Shown piece by piece: positions 1 to 9,547 of a stretch of DNA of 64,000 bases. The stretch is from Paracoccaceae bacterium (GTDB lineage: Bacteria > Pseudomonadota > Alphaproteobacteria > Rhodobacterales > Rhodobacteraceae): positions 1 to 64,000 of the forward strand of contig JAHDIS010000003.1 in NCBI GenBank assembly GCA_020630695.1, read 5' to 3'. Every line of letters starts with the position of its first letter. The stretch's first letter is position 1. The translations under genes were made by a program, and so were the position numbers. The notes under the pieces are model-generated. The model made no database searches. It was not told the DNA's origin and saw only the letters and a program-made list of their open reading frames with translations.

Positions 1-440
1 GCTCGCTTGGATGCGCCATAGGCGTTCAAAGGCTCTTGTGGTGTGCCTTCGTCCAACACGACGTTGTCGTGTTCGCCATATGTGGCGCAGGTCGAAGAGA
101 AAACGAAATCAAGGCATCCGGCGTCCGCCGCCGCTTCGATCAGCGTCAAAGAACCTTCGACGTTGTTGCGCCAATAAAGACCCGGCTTGGCCATTGCCTC
201 GCCCACTTGGCTCAGGGCTGCAAAATGCATGACGGCGACGGGCTGCCATTTGGCAAAGACTTCATCCATACGCGCGCGATCTGTCAGGTCACCCTGTTCA
301 AACGGGCCAAACTTCACCGCATCCTGCCAACCTGTGCTGAGGTTGTCATAGGTGACGGGTGTATATCCGGCTGCGCGCAACGCCTTACAGGCGTGGCTGC
401 CGATATAGCCCGCCCCGCCTGTCACAAGCACGTTCTTCAT
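1..440 (-). CDS. galE: UDP-glucose 4-epimerase, partial (N-terminal 146 residues)
   Basis: This gene runs off the left edge, so only the N-terminal part is seen. The enzyme interconverts UDP-glucose and UDP-galactose in the cytoplasm for surface glycans. The protein opens with the NAD-binding motif TGGAGYIGSH (residues 7-16), has the SSTCATYG segment (115-122) that carries the catalytic Ser/Thr, and reaches the active-site YGASK (Y141, K145) just before the edge. It starts 5 bp after the galU stop on the same strand, so the two form a galU-galE operon that makes and epimerises UDP-glucose. Other extended SDR sugar epimerases are less likely because the N-terminus is typical of GalE. Confidence 0.93.
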   Translation of the reverse strand, partial: MKNVLVTGGAGYIGSHACKALRAAGYTPVTYDNLSTGWQDAVKFGPFEQGDLTDRARMDEVFAKWQPVAVMHFAALSQVGEAMAKPGLYWRNNVEGSLTLIEAAADAGCLDFVFSSTCATYGEHDNVVLDEGTPQEPLNAYGASKR

Positions 441-445
441 AGGGA

Positions 446-1342
446 TTACTCAGCCGCTTTTCGGGAGGCGACGATTTCGTTCAGGTATCCTTCAAGGTCA
501 TCACGCAGGTCGTCACGCGCCAGACCAAAGGCAACGGTCGCCTGAAGGAACCCGGCCTTCGATCCACAGTCGAAACGCTGACCGCGGAAGCGGTATCCAT
601 AGACACCGTCGCCTTCGCCGCCAATTTCGCGCGCGATCGCATCTGTCAGCTGGATTTCTCCGCCAGCGCCCGACTTGATCTGGTTCAGATGACGGAAGAT
701 ATTTGGCGACAGAATGTAACGTCCGATAACAGCCAGATTGGATGGTGCTGTTCCTTCGGCAGGCTTTTCAACCATGCCTTTGACAGAGACCATCGAACCC
801 ATGTCGTTGTCGACATCCAGAATACCATAGCTCGAGGCTTTGTTTGCGGGCACTTCCATCGCCGCAACCATCGAACCACCGGTTTCTTCATAAGCTTCGA
901 CCATCTGCTGCAGGCACGGCTTTTCAGCAGCGATAACATCGTCAGGCAGCATGACCGCGAATGGTTCGTTGTGGATCAGGCGACGGGCACACCAGACCGC
1001 GTGACCAAGACCCAAGGCCCGGTGCTGTCGGATATAGGCAATCTCGCCCGAGTCCATGTTGGTATTCTTGAGCGTTTCAAGCAGCTCTTCCTTGCCCTTT
1101 TTCTTGAGCTCCTGCTCAAGCTGCGGGGCGTGATCAAAGTAGTCCTCCAGCGCGCCCTTGCCGCGCGAGGTTACAAAGATGAATTCCTTGATGCCCGCTG
1201 CGCGGGCCTCATCGATGGCGTACTGAACCAACGGGCGGTCCACCAACGTCATGATTTCCTTCGGAACAGATTTCGTGGCCGGCAGGAACCGTGTTCCCAT
1301 ACCCGCAACCGGAAAAATTGCTTTTGTTACCTTCTTACCCAT
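446..1342 (-). CDS. galU: UTP--glucose-1-phosphate uridylyltransferase
   Basis: This cytoplasmic enzyme makes UDP-glucose from UTP and glucose-1-phosphate. The 298-residue length is normal for GalU. The nucleotide-binding motif GMGTRFLPATKSVPKE lies at residues 14-29, followed by VDRPLVQYAIDEA, and later VEKP and GGEIQLTDAI, all typical of the family. The reading frame extends 18 codons upstream, but the ATG at 1342 is preferred because it has an AAAGGAG-like ribosome site 8 bases upstream and because GalU proteins begin near this MGKKVTKAIFPVAG segment. It is the first gene of a galU-galE operon. Confidence 0.96.
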   Translation of the reverse strand: MGKKVTKAIFPVAGMGTRFLPATKSVPKEIMTLVDRPLVQYAIDEARAAGIKEFIFVTSRGKGALEDYFDHAPQLEQELKKKGKEELLETLKNTNMDSGEIAYIRQHRALGLGHAVWCARRLIHNEPFAVMLPDDVIAAEKPCLQQMVEAYEETGGSMVAAMEVPANKASSYGILDVDNDMGSMVSVKGMVEKPAEGTAPSNLAVIGRYILSPNIFRHLNQIKSGAGGEIQLTDAIAREIGGEGDGVYGYRFRGQRFDCGSKAGFLQATVAFGLARDDLRDDLEGYLNEIVASRKAAE

Positions 1343-1466
1343 GACCCTGCTCCTTTTATGTTTTCCAAACATATCGCACGAACTATGCGTTTTCACTAGA
1401 CTATGCCGATCAGTGTCGGCGCTACGTTAGGCCATCTTGCAACAGGTTGGCCTGACAAGGATTAAA

Positions 1467-2714
1467 CTAGCGATGGAATTCGTTTGAATCATGGCCCCTA
1501 ACGGGTGAAATGCGGACACATTCGGATAGGAAACGTGTCGAAATTCTCCAAAATTGGAATTTCGCGCCGCTTCTTTCGCTCTGTCCCCACAGACCGCCGT
1601 TCTGTTCCCAGTATCCGTCTTCGGTGAATCGCACCCAATGCTTCCGAGGTGACGGGCCGAGCAGGAATAGAGTCGCGACAGATCCGCTGGCGACCAGCTC
1701 GGCCGCTTGCTTGCGCAAAGATTTGGCCTGCCAGATGCGCCCTTTTAGACAGACATGTTTCGCACCCGGCCTTGCCTGAAAGCTACGAAAACCCTCAGAA
1801 GCGCGCGGCAAGGGAGCAAGACCCTGCAATTCACGTGCTGCGCCCTCGGCTTTCCCTCGATTGAGCCCTCGCAAAAGGCGTAGAACGTCGTCCGCGCCCA
1901 AAGGTCCACGTTGCATGAAACTCAGCAATCGCAGCCGTTGTTCGTTGCGAAACCGCTTCCAGGCTCTCTTTTGAAGTTTCTCGTCCGTGTACTTGCGCAG
2001 AAACACCATCTTGGAAGCACCAATCTGCCTCAGATCCGTTGGTGTTCGATCGGATGAGCGCCGCGCGCTTGCCTGATAACCGTGGTGCACCTGTGCGAGA
2101 GGAACCAGCGCCACCGTTTGCCCGGCCAGAGCCAAACGCATGTTCAGGTCCGTTTCATCCAGAAAAAACGCGTAAGCAGGATCAAATCCGCCCATCTCAG
2201 CCAAGAGATCGCGCCGGACGGCCATATTGGTGCCTTCGGTCTTGATTGCCCGCCCATCCGGTGGGCTCAGCAGAACAGGGTCCATACCTTCAAGAGGCAG
2301 AGGTTTGGCTTCGCCAGTTCCGTCGACGGTGCGGGCCGTCCACTGATAGGATATGCCGTTTCGCCCAATCACATATCCGCCGGTCGCAGCAACTTCGGCC
2401 GTCTGGAACGGCGCCACAAGGTGTGTCAGCCACAGCGGTTCCGGCACAGCATCATCGTCTATGAAGGCAACAATTTCACCGGCAGCGGAACCAATACCCA
2501 GATTGCGGGCTTCGGAAATATTGGGTTTGTCAAACGGGACTTGCTTGACCTGCTCTGCAAAAGGAGAGGATTGCACCGCTGCAATACCGTCTGGGCACGC
2601 CACCACGACGACCTCAACGGCATCGTAGTTTAGCTGGGCAAGTCCTGCCAAACAGCGCGTCAGCGCCTGCGGTCTGCCTCGGCTGACCACGACGACGCTG
2701 ACGGGTAGTGTCAT
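1467..2714 (-). CDS. Glycosyltransferase family 2 protein
   Basis: This 415-residue protein has a GT-A catalytic domain in roughly its first 220 residues. It begins with VSVVVVSRGRP (5-15), carries the metal and nucleotide-binding triplet DDD at 86-88 in AFIDDDAVP, and the DETD acid cluster (186-189) where the catalytic base of GT2 inverting enzymes lies. It probably transfers a sugar during cell-surface polysaccharide synthesis; the donor and acceptor cannot be read from sequence. The C-terminal 190 residues are basic and match nothing I recognise. The start is 3 bp after the cysQ stop, which suggests co-transcription. A galactosyl or glucosyl donor made by the neighbouring galU/galE is possible but unproven. 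Confidence 0.85.
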   Translation of the reverse strand: MTLPVSVVVVSRGRPQALTRCLAGLAQLNYDAVEVVVVACPDGIAAVQSSPFAEQVKQVPFDKPNISEARNLGIGSAAGEIVAFIDDDAVPEPLWLTHLVAPFQTAEVAATGGYVIGRNGISYQWTARTVDGTGEAKPLPLEGMDPVLLSPPDGRAIKTEGTNMAVRRDLLAEMGGFDPAYAFFLDETDLNMRLALAGQTVALVPLAQVHHGYQASARRSSDRTPTDLRQIGASKMVFLRKYTDEKLQKRAWKRFRNEQRLRLLSFMQRGPLGADDVLRLLRGLNRGKAEGAARELQGLAPLPRASEGFRSFQARPGAKHVCLKGRIWQAKSLRKQAAELVASGSVATLFLLGPSPRKHWVRFTEDGYWEQNGGLWGQSERSGAKFQFWRISTRFLSECVRISPVRGHDSNEFHR

Positions 2715-2717
2715 GGC

Positions 2718-3515
2718 TCAGGCCTCTTTCAGATCCACACCTGGCGCGTAGGCAATAAAGAACGGATTTGCGAAACCGGCTTTGCCATAAACAAGCGGTG
2801 TGTGATCATCAAAACGTACGACGTGTCCACCTGCACCGGCCAGAACGGCATGACCGGCAGCGGTGTCCCATTCCATGGTTCTGCCAACACGCGGATACAA
2901 ATCCGCCTCGCCGGTTGCGACCAGGCAGAACTTTAGGGACGATCCCGCGCTCTTGCTGTCCTTGACGTTGTATTTGCCGATGTAGTCATCGGTCGCCTGA
3001 TCGCGGTGGGATTTGGACGCTACAATCATCAACGCGTCATTGTTCGGTTCGCTGACGCGGATCGGTTGGGTTTCACCCGCCTCCGCAGCATCGAAAGGCC
3101 CGGTCTCTTCTACAGAGTGTCCAACGCTGTCCGTATAGAACATACGCTGCTTTGCCGGGGCGTAGACCACACCGCGGGTTGGCACCCCATCTTCGACCAG
3201 TGCGATGTTTACCGTAAAATCACCGCGGCGATTGATGAATTCCTTGGTTCCATCCAGCGGATCAACAATCAAGAAACGCTCAGCGCTGATTTCGTGGCTG
3301 TCCGCCTGTTCTTCTGTGACAAGAGCCACATCAGGAAAGGCCGCGCGCAAACCGGCAGAAATCAGTGCGTCGGCCGCTTCGTCTGCTTCGGTGACGGGGC
3401 TCGCGTCTGACTTCACTTTCACATCGAAATCATCAGAGTTGTAAATCTCCATGATCTTGTCACCGGCTTCGATGGCAAGACGACGGATCACAGGAATAAG
3501 ATCGGAATAATTCAC
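2718..3515 (-). CDS. cysQ: 3'(2'),5'-bisphosphate nucleotidase CysQ
   Basis: This member of the inositol-monophosphatase superfamily hydrolyses 3'-phosphoadenosine 5'-phosphate to AMP, clearing a by-product of sulfate assimilation and sulfation. The metal-binding motif VDPLDGT (about 84-90) and the WDTAAGH motif (216-222) are both present, as is the upstream acidic pair in TEEQADS. The frame opens at an ATG at 3539, but I prefer GTG at 3515: it has AAAGGAG at ideal spacing and gives 265 residues, close to the usual CysQ length. Beside a glycosyltransferase and an ABC-2 polysaccharide permease, its substrate could also come from a sulfotransferase, but none is visible here. Confidence 0.9.
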   Translation of the reverse strand: MNYSDLIPVIRRLAIEAGDKIMEIYNSDDFDVKVKSDASPVTEADEAADALISAGLRAAFPDVALVTEEQADSHEISAERFLIVDPLDGTKEFINRRGDFTVNIALVEDGVPTRGVVYAPAKQRMFYTDSVGHSVEETGPFDAAEAGETQPIRVSEPNNDALMIVASKSHRDQATDDYIGKYNVKDSKSAGSSLKFCLVATGEADLYPRVGRTMEWDTAAGHAVLAGAGGHVVRFDDHTPLVYGKAGFANPFFIAYAPGVDLKEA

Positions 3516-3646
3516 CCAAGGCTCCTTTCCACGGCTCAATGCGCGGATTCATTGATTTGAAAACCTGCCAGCCTTATGGTGCCAAAGACAACAAACGGCA
3601 AGCAAGCCGCAAAAGCACGAAACCGAAGATCATCGGAGCAGGCAGT

Positions 3647-4477
3647 ATGTTTCATGTGACCAAGCCGCGCGGTCGGCTCGGATCAGCGCTCTACATAGGA
3701 GAGTTGATCTACCACAATTCCGTACGCGCCGTTCGCAAGACGCATGGCAATGCCTTTATGGCGATCTTTATGAACATGCTTCAGACGATCATCTTCGTGC
3801 TGGCGTTCTACTTTATGTTCCTGATCCTCGGGCTGCGCGGCGTCGCGATCCGCGGGGATTTCATGATCTACATCATGACGGGCGTCTTCCTGTACATGAC
3901 GCACACCAAAACCCTGTCGGCCGTTGTCAGCTCCGAAGGGCCCGCCAGTCCGATGATGCAGCACGCCCCTATGAACACGGCCATTTCGATCGCCGCCGCA
4001 ATGCTGAGCACACTCTACATTCAATTCCTGTCGTTGTTCGCGATCCTGTTCGTCTACGACGTGGCCTTCAATCCATTCGTAATGCAGGAAATCAATGATC
4101 CCATTGGCTGCATCGCCATGGTGATTTTGGCATGGTTTTCCGGCGCGGCGATTGGAATGGTCTTTTTGGCTGTAAAGCCTTGGTTCCCGACCCAGGTCAG
4201 CATCATTTCGACCGTGTACCAAAGGGCGAACATGATCGCCTCGGGCAAGATGTTCGTGGCCAATACTCTGCCCAGTTACATGCTGGTCATGTTTGATTGG
4301 AACCCGCTCTTTCACGCCATCGACCAATCGCGCGGATATGCCTTCGTGAACTACAACCCGCGCAATTCCGATTGGGAATACGCACTTTATCTGTCTTTGG
4401 TGCTGATCATGATTGGTCTGATGGGCGAATTCTATACCCGCAAACATGCCTCTGCATCCTGGGGCGCGCGCCGCTGA
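3647..4477 (+). CDS. ABC-2 type transporter permease (KpsM-like polysaccharide export)
   Basis: This 276-residue integral membrane protein has about six hydrophobic segments and the layout of ABC-2 permeases that export capsular or other cell-surface polysaccharides (KpsM/RfbA type). The first membrane segment follows the sequence KTHGNAFMAIFMNMLQT. The reading frame extends upstream to 3539, but the ATG at 3647 has GGAG 8 bases upstream and begins a normal family N-terminus. No ATP-binding partner is in the window, so the permease is an orphan here and must work with an ATPase encoded elsewhere. It is divergent from cysQ and the glycosyltransferase, which supports a role in surface glycan export. 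Confidence 0.82.
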   Translation: MFHVTKPRGRLGSALYIGELIYHNSVRAVRKTHGNAFMAIFMNMLQTIIFVLAFYFMFLILGLRGVAIRGDFMIYIMTGVFLYMTHTKTLSAVVSSEGPASPMMQHAPMNTAISIAAAMLSTLYIQFLSLFAILFVYDVAFNPFVMQEINDPIGCIAMVILAWFSGAAIGMVFLAVKPWFPTQVSIISTVYQRANMIASGKMFVANTLPSYMLVMFDWNPLFHAIDQSRGYAFVNYNPRNSDWEYALYLSLVLIMIGLMGEFYTRKHASASWGARR

Positions 4478-4479
4478 AC

Positions 4480-4499
4480 CCCTGCTTGGCAAAGCAGGG
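4480..4499 (+). terminator. Hairpin after the ABC-2 permease gene
   Basis: A perfect 8-bp stem, CCCTGCTT/AAGCAGGG with loop GGCA, starts 2 bases after the permease stop codon. There is no clear T-run, so it may be a weak or Rho-assisted terminator, or only an RNA-stabilising hairpin. Confidence 0.45.
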
Positions 4500-4584
4500 T
4501 ATCCCGTAGTTGCCAGCTTATCCTGAGGGCCATAGCCTGTTTCCATTATTCGCGGCTTTGCCGCCAACTGATTGGAACCAAGCC

Positions 4585-5214
4585 ATGCTGAGATTTGTGA
4601 TTGCCTTTGTTTTGACCGCCAATACCGCCTTGGCCGGCGGCCATTTCGATGCCGCGCCTTTGCCCGCCTTGTTCAATGTCGTCGATGTTGCTTCTGACGA
4701 CGTTCTGAACGTCCGGCAGCAGCCAACCGCCAAATCACCCATCATCAGTGAACTGGCCTACGATCAAACCTATGTCGAAGTGATCGAAGTCACCGAAAAC
4801 GGCCGCTGGGGCCGCGTTGGTACTGGCGAAAGCGGCATGGGTTGGGTCTACATGCGTTACATGGCCGCCGTGCCCAATGGCTCGTTTCCTGACTGGCCCG
4901 CCATGCGCTGCAACGGCAGCGAAGCGCCTTGGATGTTCACTTTCGAGCAAGGCGGCGAAGCAATCTATCGTCAATCCTACGAAGAAGGAATGAGGCTTCA
5001 GGCCTCTGCATTGCGCAAAGGGTCTGAAAGCTTTCTGGCTTGGGGGATGGCCGCGCGCGGCCCGAATGTCACTGTCACGGCTTCGATCAGGCAGCTTCAG
5101 TGCGACAGCACTATGATTGACGACACATCAGGCTTTCAGGGCGTTATAGTTGCGGCTTTTGCCGATGGGACAACGTATACGCACTCCGGATGTTGCTCAC
5201 TGGTAGCGCCGTGA
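4585..5214 (+). CDS. Secreted SH3-domain protein
   Basis: The 209-residue protein begins with a signal peptide (MLRFVIAFVLTANTALAGG) and then a bacterial SH3 domain at about 35-95, recognised by DDVLNVRQQPTAKS and GRWGRVGTGESGMGWVYMRY. The C-terminal half, about 100-209, has four cysteines and a domain that Rhodobacterales pair with SH3 in periplasmic proteins of unknown function. It probably acts in the periplasm, perhaps binding peptidoglycan. The ATG at 4585 is chosen because it begins the signal peptide; the frame opens 25 codons earlier over the terminator hairpin. It seems monocistronic. Confidence 0.78.
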   Translation: MLRFVIAFVLTANTALAGGHFDAAPLPALFNVVDVASDDVLNVRQQPTAKSPIISELAYDQTYVEVIEVTENGRWGRVGTGESGMGWVYMRYMAAVPNGSFPDWPAMRCNGSEAPWMFTFEQGGEAIYRQSYEEGMRLQASALRKGSESFLAWGMAARGPNVTVTASIRQLQCDSTMIDDTSGFQGVIVAAFADGTTYTHSGCCSLVAP

Positions 5215-5292
5215 TCTGCTAAAAACCGTCCGCGGCAAAACGGTCATTTCGCCGGATGGACCGCGGCTGATGGAAGGGCGTCTCGGCTAATT

Positions 5293-5322
5293 GACTGGCA
5301 AGGCCACTAAGCTCTGCCAGTC
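5293..5322 (+). terminator. Inverted repeat downstream of the SH3 gene
   Basis: GACTGGCA (5293-5300) and TGCCAGTC (5315-5322) are perfect 8-bp arms around a 14-base loop, followed by ATTGTTT. This is a plausible terminator for the plus-strand SH3 gene, which ends 78 bp upstream. The T-run is imperfect. Nothing else was seen between 5215 and 5443. Confidence 0.45.
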
Positions 5323-5443
5323 ATTGTTTCAAAACGTCACCCTAGATCCGAGCAGGGCTCAGCTGCATTCGCGAACAACACCCTGCATCAGGTCACCCTG
5401 ACCGCGGATCATGGGCCTCGTGCCTGCATCATGGCGCGACAGA

Positions 5444-6079
5444 TCAGGTCACGACACGCAGTGTCAAATTGATCCTGCCACCCTTGGACAACAAGGTAGA
5501 GGATCCAAAACGGATACGGTCCACCCCATGAAATCGCAGCCGCGCATCGCCGCCCATGACAACCACATCGCCTGACCGCAGCCAAACCGATTCCGTCTTG
5601 CCGCCCCGTTCCACATTGCCCATTCGAAACAGCGCGTCATCTCCAAGCGAGATAGACAGCACAGGGCAGTCAAAGTCTGCTTCGTCCCGATCCTGATGCA
5701 GGCCCATTCGCGCATCTTCGCTGTACCAGTTGATCAAACAGCATTCCGGTTCGCGCGGGCAATTGGCCAAAGCGTACCAAGCGTCCATAACGCGGTCAGG
5801 GATTGCAGGCCAAAGCATCCCTTGGGGATGCACTTGTGAATAGCGATACCCCTTCCGATCCGTGATCCAGCCATATTTGCCTGCCGCGCTCATACGGACA
5901 GACATTTTGTGCCCTCTTGGCGTTATCGGCTGAAACAGCGGCGCTTTGGTGAGCACCTGGCGCAAATCTGCAACCAATGCGCGTTGGTCCTCTGCCGAAA
6001 ACCAGCCAGGATGAATACGAAAACCACGTAAATGCAGCGTCTCGGGGCCCCAATCGGGTATTTTCGCGTCATTTGTCAA
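5444..6079 (-). CDS. alkB: Alkylated DNA repair dioxygenase AlkB
   Basis: AlkB is a 2-oxoglutarate and Fe(II) dependent dioxygenase that removes 1-methyladenine and 3-methylcytosine from DNA by oxidative demethylation. The iron ligands are visible as HQD (H128, D130) and H184 in RLRFHGVDR, and the 2-oxoglutarate-binding region RINLTLR lies at 202-208. The 211-residue length is normal for the family. It is divergent from dnaK and overlaps the dnaK promoter region. No Ada box was sought or seen. It appears to be a single-gene unit. Confidence 0.93.
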   Translation of the reverse strand: MTNDAKIPDWGPETLHLRGFRIHPGWFSAEDQRALVADLRQVLTKAPLFQPITPRGHKMSVRMSAAGKYGWITDRKGYRYSQVHPQGMLWPAIPDRVMDAWYALANCPREPECCLINWYSEDARMGLHQDRDEADFDCPVLSISLGDDALFRMGNVERGGKTESVWLRSGDVVVMGGDARLRFHGVDRIRFGSSTLLSKGGRINLTLRVVT

Positions 6080-6098
6080 AAACCCATCCCTCCCGGCG

Positions 6099-6128
6099 CT
6101 TGCAGCGGACCTGACCCCTCCTTATATA
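6099..6128 (+). promoter_or_regulatory. Putative dnaK promoter (heat-shock or housekeeping type)
   Basis: TTGCAG (6100-6105) and TATATA (6123-6128) are separated by 17 bases, about 110 bp before dnaK. Read as CTTGCA (from 6099) with CTTATAT, the same site also resembles the alphaproteobacterial RpoH pattern, which would fit a chaperone operon. The transcript start is inferred, not seen. Confidence 0.45.
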
Positions 6129-6240
6129 CCCTCCGAACGCGCCGGACAGCTTTCCTGCTCGGCACTTCGCTATCGGGGCGGGATGCCGTAATGGGTCCGC
6201 TGCCTCGGGACATCGCCTTAAGACTAGAAGGGATCGAATA

Positions 6241-8166
6241 ATGGCCAAAGTGATCGGTATCGACCTCGGTACGACAAACTCCTGCGTTGCTATCATGGAT
6301 GGCTCGCAACCCCGCGTCATCGAAAACTCCGAAGGCGCGCGAACAACGCCGTCTATCGTTGCTTTTGCAGACGATGAACGCCTCGTCGGCCAGCCCGCCA
6401 AACGGCAGGCTGTCACCAACCCAGAAAACACCGTTTTTGGCGTCAAGCGTCTGATCGGCCGTCGTAACGACGACCCGGATCTGGCCAAAGACCGCAAGAA
6501 CATGCCGTTCAACGTCATCGATGGCGGCAACGGCGACGCGTGGGTCGAAGCCCGCGGCGAGAAGTACAGCCCCTCGCAGATTTCTGCCTTCATCCTGCAA
6601 AAGATGAAAGAAACTGCAGAATCCTACATGGGCGAAGATGTGACCCAAGCGGTGATCACAGTACCTGCATATTTCAATGACGCTCAGCGTCAGGCCACCA
6701 AAGACGCCGGCAAGATTGCAGGCCTCGAAGTGCTGCGCATCATCAACGAACCGACAGCTGCCGCGCTGGCCTACGGCCTCGACAAGAAAGAATCCCGCAC
6801 AATCGCGGTCTATGACCTTGGCGGCGGCACCTTTGACGTAACCATCCTCGAAATCGACGATGGCCTGTTCGAAGTGAAGTCCACCAACGGCGACACCTTC
6901 CTGGGTGGCGAAGACTTCGACATGCGGATCGTCAACTATCTGGCGGACCAGTTCAAAAAAGAGAACTCAGTTGACCTGACACAGGACAAGATGGCTCTTC
7001 AGCGTCTCAAGGAAGCTGCAGAAAAAGCCAAGATCGAACTGTCCTCGTCTTCGCAGACGGAAATCAACCAGCCGTTCATCTCGATGGGCGCCAATGGTCA
7101 GCCGCTTCACCTAGTGATGAAGCTGACCCGCGCCAAGCTGGAAAGCCTGGTCGGCGATCTGATCAAAGGTTCGATGAAGCCATGCGCCGCTGCGCTCAAG
7201 GATGCAGGCCTGTCCACCTCCGACATCGACGAAGTCGTTCTGGTCGGCGGGATGACACGTATGCCCAAAGTCATCGAAGAAGTGACCAAGTTCTTTGGCA
7301 AAGAGCCCCACAAGGGTGTGAACCCGGACGAAGTGGTTGCCATGGGTGCGGCCATTCAGGCCGGCGTTCTGCAGGGCGACGTCAAGGACGTGGTTCTGCT
7401 CGACGTGACACCTCTGTCGCTGGGCATTGAGACACTGGGCGGCGTCTTCACGCGTCTGATCGACCGCAACACCACGATCCCGACGAAGAAGTCTCAGGTC
7501 TTCTCGACGGCTGAGGACAACCAGAACGCTGTGACGATCCGGGTCTTCCAGGGTGAACGCGAGATGGCCGCAGACAACAAGATGCTTGGTCAGTTCAACC
7601 TCGAAGATATCCCTCCGGCGCCACGCGGCATGCCTCAGATTGAGGTGACCTTTGACATCGACGCCAACGGCATCGTGTCTGTTTCCGCCAAGGACAAAGG
7701 CACCAACAAAGAGCAGAAGATCACCATTCAGGCCTCTGGCGGCCTGAGCGATGAAGACATCGAAAACATGGTGAAAGAAGCCGAAGAAAATGCCGACGCC
7801 GACAAGGCCCGCAAAGAGCTGGTCGAGGCCCGCAACCAGGCCGAAAGCCTGATCCATTCGACAGAGAAATCGATCGAGGATCACGGCGACAAGGTTGATC
7901 CTTCGACTGTCGAAGCGATCGAACTGGCTGTTGCGGCTCTCAAGGACGACCTCGAAAAGGACGACGCCGAGGCCGAGAAGATCAAGTCTGGCATTCAGAA
8001 CGTGACCGAAGTGGCCATGCGTCTGGGTGAGGCGATCTACAAGGCACAGGCCGAAGAAGGCGGTAACGACGACGTGCAAGCAGCGGCAGACGAAGCGGCC
8101 GGTGCTGAAGACGACACCATCGTTGACGCCGATTTCGAGGACCTGGACGACAACAAGCGGGCCTAA
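6241..8166 (+). CDS. dnaK: Chaperone DnaK (Hsp70)
   Basis: DnaK binds exposed hydrophobic peptides in an ATP-driven cycle with DnaJ and GrpE. The 641-residue protein has the ATPase domain with [12 protein letters not shown] (5-16), the phosphate-binding [12 protein letters not shown] segment and the [13 protein letters not shown] motif, followed by the substrate-binding domain with [14 protein letters not shown], an alpha-helical lid, and the acidic tail ending EDLDDNKRA. An AGAAGGGA ribosome site precedes the ATG. dnaJ follows 78 bp downstream after a GC-rich hairpin, giving the usual dnaK-dnaJ order. grpE is not in the window. Confidence 0.98.
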   Translation: MAKVIGIDLGTTNSCVAIMDGSQPRVIENSEGARTTPSIVAFADDERLVGQPAKRQAVTNPENTVFGVKRLIGRRNDDPDLAKDRKNMPFNVIDGGNGDAWVEARGEKYSPSQISAFILQKMKETAESYMGEDVTQAVITVPAYFNDAQRQATKDAGKIAGLEVLRIINEPTAAALAYGLDKKESRTIAVYDLGGGTFDVTILEIDDGLFEVKSTNGDTFLGGEDFDMRIVNYLADQFKKENSVDLTQDKMALQRLKEAAEKAKIELSSSSQTEINQPFISMGANGQPLHLVMKLTRAKLESLVGDLIKGSMKPCAAALKDAGLSTSDIDEVVLVGGMTRMPKVIEEVTKFFGKEPHKGVNPDEVVAMGAAIQAGVLQGDVKDVVLLDVTPLSLGIETLGGVFTRLIDRNTTIPTKKSQVFSTAEDNQNAVTIRVFQGEREMAADNKMLGQFNLEDIPPAPRGMPQIEVTFDIDANGIVSVSAKDKGTNKEQKITIQASGGLSDEDIENMVKEAEENADADKARKELVEARNQAESLIHSTEKSIEDHGDKVDPSTVEAIELAVAALKDDLEKDDAEAEKIKSGIQNVTEVAMRLGEAIYKAQAEEGGNDDVQAAADEAAGAEDDTIVDADFEDLDDNKRA

Positions 8167-8188
8167 GGCCGATACGCGGAACCAATCA

Positions 8189-8219
8189 GGGGCCGGTCCG
8201 GACACCGGGCCGGCCCTTT
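8189..8219 (+). terminator. Strong GC hairpin between dnaK and dnaJ (partial terminator)
   Basis: GGGCCGGTCCGG (8190-8201) pairs with CCGGGCCGGCCC (8205-8216) across a 3-base loop with one G-T wobble, and is followed by TTT. It lies 24 bp after the dnaK stop and 26 bp before dnaJ. It could act as a leaky terminator or as a 3' stabiliser that sets the dnaK to dnaJ ratio. Confidence 0.6.
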
Positions 8220-8244
8220 GCGTTCTGCGAAAAGGAGGGCTGAT

Positions 8245-9399
8245 ATGTCCAAACGCGACTATTACGAAGTGCTCGGCTTGTCTCAGGGCGCTTCTGCAGA
8301 CGAGATCAAAAAAGCCTATCGCCAGAAAGCCAAGGAACTGCACCCGGATCGCAATGCCGATAATCCGGATGCCGAGAATATGTTCAAGGAAGCCAACGAG
8401 GCCTATGAGGTCCTCAAGGACGCCGAGAAAAAGGCCGCATACGATCGCTTTGGCCACGCCGCATTCGAAGGCGGCATGGGCGGTGGCGGTCGGCCCGGTG
8501 CAGGCTTTGGCGGCGGTCAGGGTGATTTTGCCAGCGCCTTTTCCGACGTGTTCGACGACTTGTTCGGCGACTTCATGGGGGGCCGTCAGGGTGGCGGTGG
8601 ACGCCAACGCGCCGCGCGCGGGGCAGATCTGCGTTACAACCTGCGTGTCACGCTGGAAGAAAGCTATTCCGGCCTGCAGAAGACGATCAACGTGCCCACC
8701 TCGGTGCAATGTGAAGAATGCAACGGCTCCGGTGCTGAGGGCGGGGCAGAGCCAACCACCTGTCCAACCTGCTCCGGCATGGGTAAAGTACGCGCCACAC
8801 AGGGCTTCTTTACGGTGGAACGCACCTGCCCGACCTGTTCAGGTCTCGGCCAGATCATCAAGAACCCATGCAATGGCTGCGGCGGCCACGGCCGCGTTCA
8901 GAAAGAACGCGCCCTTTCGGTGAATATTCCAGCAGGGGTCGAAACAGGCACCCGAATCCGTTTGGCTGGTGAAGGCGAAGCCGGCATGCGCGGTGGTCCT
9001 CCGGGGGATCTGTACATCTTCATCGAAGTCAGCCCGCACAAGATCTTTGAACGGGAAAGCACCGAACTGCACTGCCGCGTACCGGTCTCCATGGCTGTGG
9101 CCGCACTTGGCGGCGACATCGAGGTGCCAACCATCGACGGTGGCCGCAGCCGGGTGAAAATCCCTGCCGGCAGCCAATCGGGCCGCCAGATGCGCCTGCG
9201 CGGCAAAGGCATGCCTGCCCTGCGCGGCGGAGGTCCCGGTGATATGTTCATCGAACTAGCCGTGGAAACACCGGTGAACCTGACATCGCGTCAAAAGGAA
9301 TTGCTGCGTGAGTTTGAGGAGCTGTCAGAAGACAATAACCCCGAATCCAAAAGCTTTTTCTCTTCAGTAAAAACCTTTTGGGATTCCATGAAGGGCTGA
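8245..9399 (+). CDS. dnaJ: Co-chaperone DnaJ (Hsp40)
   Basis: DnaJ delivers unfolded substrates to DnaK and stimulates its ATPase. The 384-residue protein shows the J domain with HPD at 33-35, a Gly/Phe-rich linker at about 75-122, and four zinc-binding CxxCxGxG repeats beginning at C156, C173, C195 and C209. The ATG at 8245 is chosen over an upstream one at 8218 because AAGGAGG lies 7 bases before it and the family begins with this YYEVLGL segment. It follows dnaK and ends near two GC-rich hairpins. Confidence 0.97.
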   Translation: MSKRDYYEVLGLSQGASADEIKKAYRQKAKELHPDRNADNPDAENMFKEANEAYEVLKDAEKKAAYDRFGHAAFEGGMGGGGRPGAGFGGGQGDFASAFSDVFDDLFGDFMGGRQGGGGRQRAARGADLRYNLRVTLEESYSGLQKTINVPTSVQCEECNGSGAEGGAEPTTCPTCSGMGKVRATQGFFTVERTCPTCSGLGQIIKNPCNGCGGHGRVQKERALSVNIPAGVETGTRIRLAGEGEAGMRGGPPGDLYIFIEVSPHKIFERESTELHCRVPVSMAVAALGGDIEVPTIDGGRSRVKIPAGSQSGRQMRLRGKGMPALRGGGPGDMFIELAVETPVNLTSRQKELLREFEELSEDNNPESKSFFSSVKTFWDSMKG

Positions 9400-9427
9400 C
9401 TCCGGCCAAAAAACCAGCCCCACCTGC

Positions 9428-9476
9428 CATCGCCCCAACGGGACGGCGGGCGGGGCGATGCGCGCCTCGGGCGCGC
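9428..9476 (+). terminator. Two adjacent GC-rich hairpins after dnaJ
   Basis: The first stem pairs CATCGCCCC (9428-9436) with GGGGCGATG (9452-9460). The second pairs GCGCGCC (9460-9466) with GGCGCGC (9470-9476) around TCG. They lie 28-77 bp after dnaJ. Neither has a T-run, so they may be a Rho-dependent or RNA-stability element. Confidence 0.4.
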
Positions 9477-9547
9477 GAGCGGCGCACACCGGCTCTCATG
9501 GTACCGGAATTAACCGCCTACTAACCATTCCGCGGCACGCTAACGCC

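Noticed and set aside
7111-8709. 532-codon open frame antisense to dnaK and dnaJ
   Set aside because: Shadow covering two certain chaperone genes.
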